This document shows positions 20,824 to 21,582 of a DNA stretch of 21,582 bases, one piece after another. Position 1 is the stretch's first letter, and each line of letters begins with the position of its first letter. The stretch comes from Candidatus Gerdarchaeota archaeon. GTDB taxonomy: Archaea > Asgardarchaeota > Heimdallarchaeia > JABLTI01. The translations under genes were made by a program, and so were the position numbers. The stretch spans positions 1 to 21,582 of the forward strand of contig JAEORJ010000266.1 in the NCBI GenBank assembly GCA_016840945.1, in the 5' to 3' direction. The notes under the pieces are model-generated. The model saw nothing but the letters and a program-made list of their open reading frames with translations. It did no database searches and was not told the origin of the DNA.

Positions 20824-21582
20824 TTATTTTGGTAAATGATATTTTTTTTCCTTTTCTACTATTAAACCATCTAGTATTAATTTTGATAATAAGTTCTCAA
20901 GCGTCTCTTTATCAATACTGCATTTTTCTTTCAATTCTTCTTTTGTAAGACTTTTATTTTGTGTCAGTAATTTTACAATTGTTCCTCTATAATATCTATT
21001 TGATTTTGAAAAAATCGATTGGGTAGTTTTTGGTTTTATGCCTGTTTTTGATGAAGTTAATTCTATAGCACCATAATCCATCAAGGCATTATGCCAATCA
21101 GTAGATTTTCCTTTAGGTAATAATTTTTCAGCAATAGTAAATAATTTTTTTTCTGAAGTAGCTTCCTCAGCAAATCCTTCTGCTATTAATATCCTTCTAA
21201 TATTTGTATCAACAGTAGTAATGTCTTGATTAAAGGCAAAAATTAGAATAGACCTAGAGCTATATGGACCTATTCCTTTGAGTTTTATTAGCTCTTCTTG
21301 TGTTGTAGGAAATTTCTCTAAATTAATTATTTGTTGAGCAGCTTGTTGTAACCAAAGTGCTCTTCTATTATACCCTAATCCTGACCAAACTCTAAGAACA
21401 TCAGCAGTTGGAGCTTTTGCTAGACTTTCAAATGTTGGAAAGGCTTTTATAAACTCGAGATATTTTTCAACCGAACGAGAAACTTGTGTTTGTTGTAACA
21501 TTATTTCTGAAACCATTATGTGATAAGGATTTGTTGTTTTTCTCCAAGGTAAGTCCCTTTTGTTTGTTTTCCACCAATCAAA
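20824..21582 (-). CDS. mutY: MutY-family A/G-specific adenine DNA glycosylase, lacking Fe-S cysteines; 5' end beyond right edge
   Basis: A HhH-GPD base-excision-repair glycosylase, 252 residues visible. The frame runs open to the right edge and begins FDWWKTNKRDLPWRKTTNPY, continuous with IMVSEIMLQQTQV. This is the classic MutY N-terminus, so the internal Met at 21514-21516 is not the start. The catalytic Glu is in VSEIMLQQTQ, the helix-hairpin-helix is LKGIGPYSSRSIL, and the catalytic Asp is in TTVDTNIRRIL. The segment MDYGAIELTSSKTGIKPKTT should carry the four [4Fe-4S] cysteines (in other members Gly-Ala-x-x-Cys-x6-Cys and so on) but has none. The C-terminus is a short winged-helix-like region (SNRYYRGTIVKLL onward), not the NUDIX-like 8-oxoguanine recognition domain of bacterial MutY. 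The family call is secure; substrate preference is uncertain. Confidence 0.9.
   Translation of the reverse strand, partial: FDWWKTNKRDLPWRKTTNPYHIMVSEIMLQQTQVSRSVEKYLEFIKAFPTFESLAKAPTADVLRVWSGLGYNRRALWLQQAAQQIINLEKFPTTQEELIKLKGIGPYSSRSILIFAFNQDITTVDTNIRRILIAEGFAEEATSEKKLFTIAEKLLPKGKSTDWHNALMDYGAIELTSSKTGIKPKTTQSIFSKSNRYYRGTIVKLLTQNKSLTKEELKEKCSIDKETLENLLSKLILDGLIVEKEKKYHLPK

Overview
The window is AT-rich and reads as archaeal chromosome. Promoter-like sequences are archaeal (purine-rich BRE followed by an AT-rich TATA box), several genes have clear Shine-Dalgarno sites of GGAGG or GGTGA type, and several starts are TTG or GTG. The gene mix is an ECF transporter, an M29 aminopeptidase, a PAS histidine kinase, HEAT, WD40 and TPR repeat proteins, large surface proteins anchored at the C-terminus, and AbrB and ribbon-helix-helix regulators. 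This fits an Asgard-type (Promethearchaeati) archaeon or another AT-rich archaeal lineage. The assignment is inferred from gene style only and was not tested phylogenetically. I found no rRNA, tRNA, CRISPR array, insertion sequence or phage module. No gene-free stretch exceeds 300 bases; the longest gaps are about 140 to 215 bases.

Layout. Positions 1-6676 form a run of minus-strand genes: a GNAT acetyltransferase fused to about 940 residues of beta-rich domains, a seven-bladed WD40 propeller whose start appears damaged, a HEAT-repeat protein, then EcfT followed by EcfA (cut by the left edge). A small four-helix membrane protein (plus strand) follows. Next come a three-PAS histidine kinase and a TPR protein, both on the minus strand. 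The TPR gene is divergent from an M29 aminopeptidase. A secreted, C-terminally anchored propeller protein lies at 12270-13616, followed by a hypothetical with an internal duplication, a TusA-like sulfur carrier and an amidohydrolase that convergently shares its stop bases with TusA.

The most interesting part is 15.5-21.6 kb. A cysteine-rich protein made of two similar halves is followed by a ribbon-helix-helix regulator that is divergent from an AbrB-type regulator plus a 65-residue protein. Between the divergent genes sit seven copies of TTRCCAWA in two arrays with an exact 10-bp period, flanking a TATA box. This looks like an operator occupied along one face of the helix. Downstream are a strong hairpin terminator, a sulfotransferase-like gene, and a large surface protein (LVIVD propeller head, calcium-binding TSP3 stalk, membrane helix, cytoplasmic tail). 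Its reading frame is intact for 988 codons except for one in-frame TGA. The right edge cuts a MutY-family DNA glycosylase that lacks both the iron-sulfur cysteines and a NUDIX domain.

How the genes work together. EcfT and EcfA are one transporter module, and their S-component is not in view. The TPR protein and kinase are adjacent and co-directional and may form a signalling pair. The RHH regulator, AbrB regulator and 65-residue protein look like one small autoregulated unit. The remaining genes show no shared pathway.
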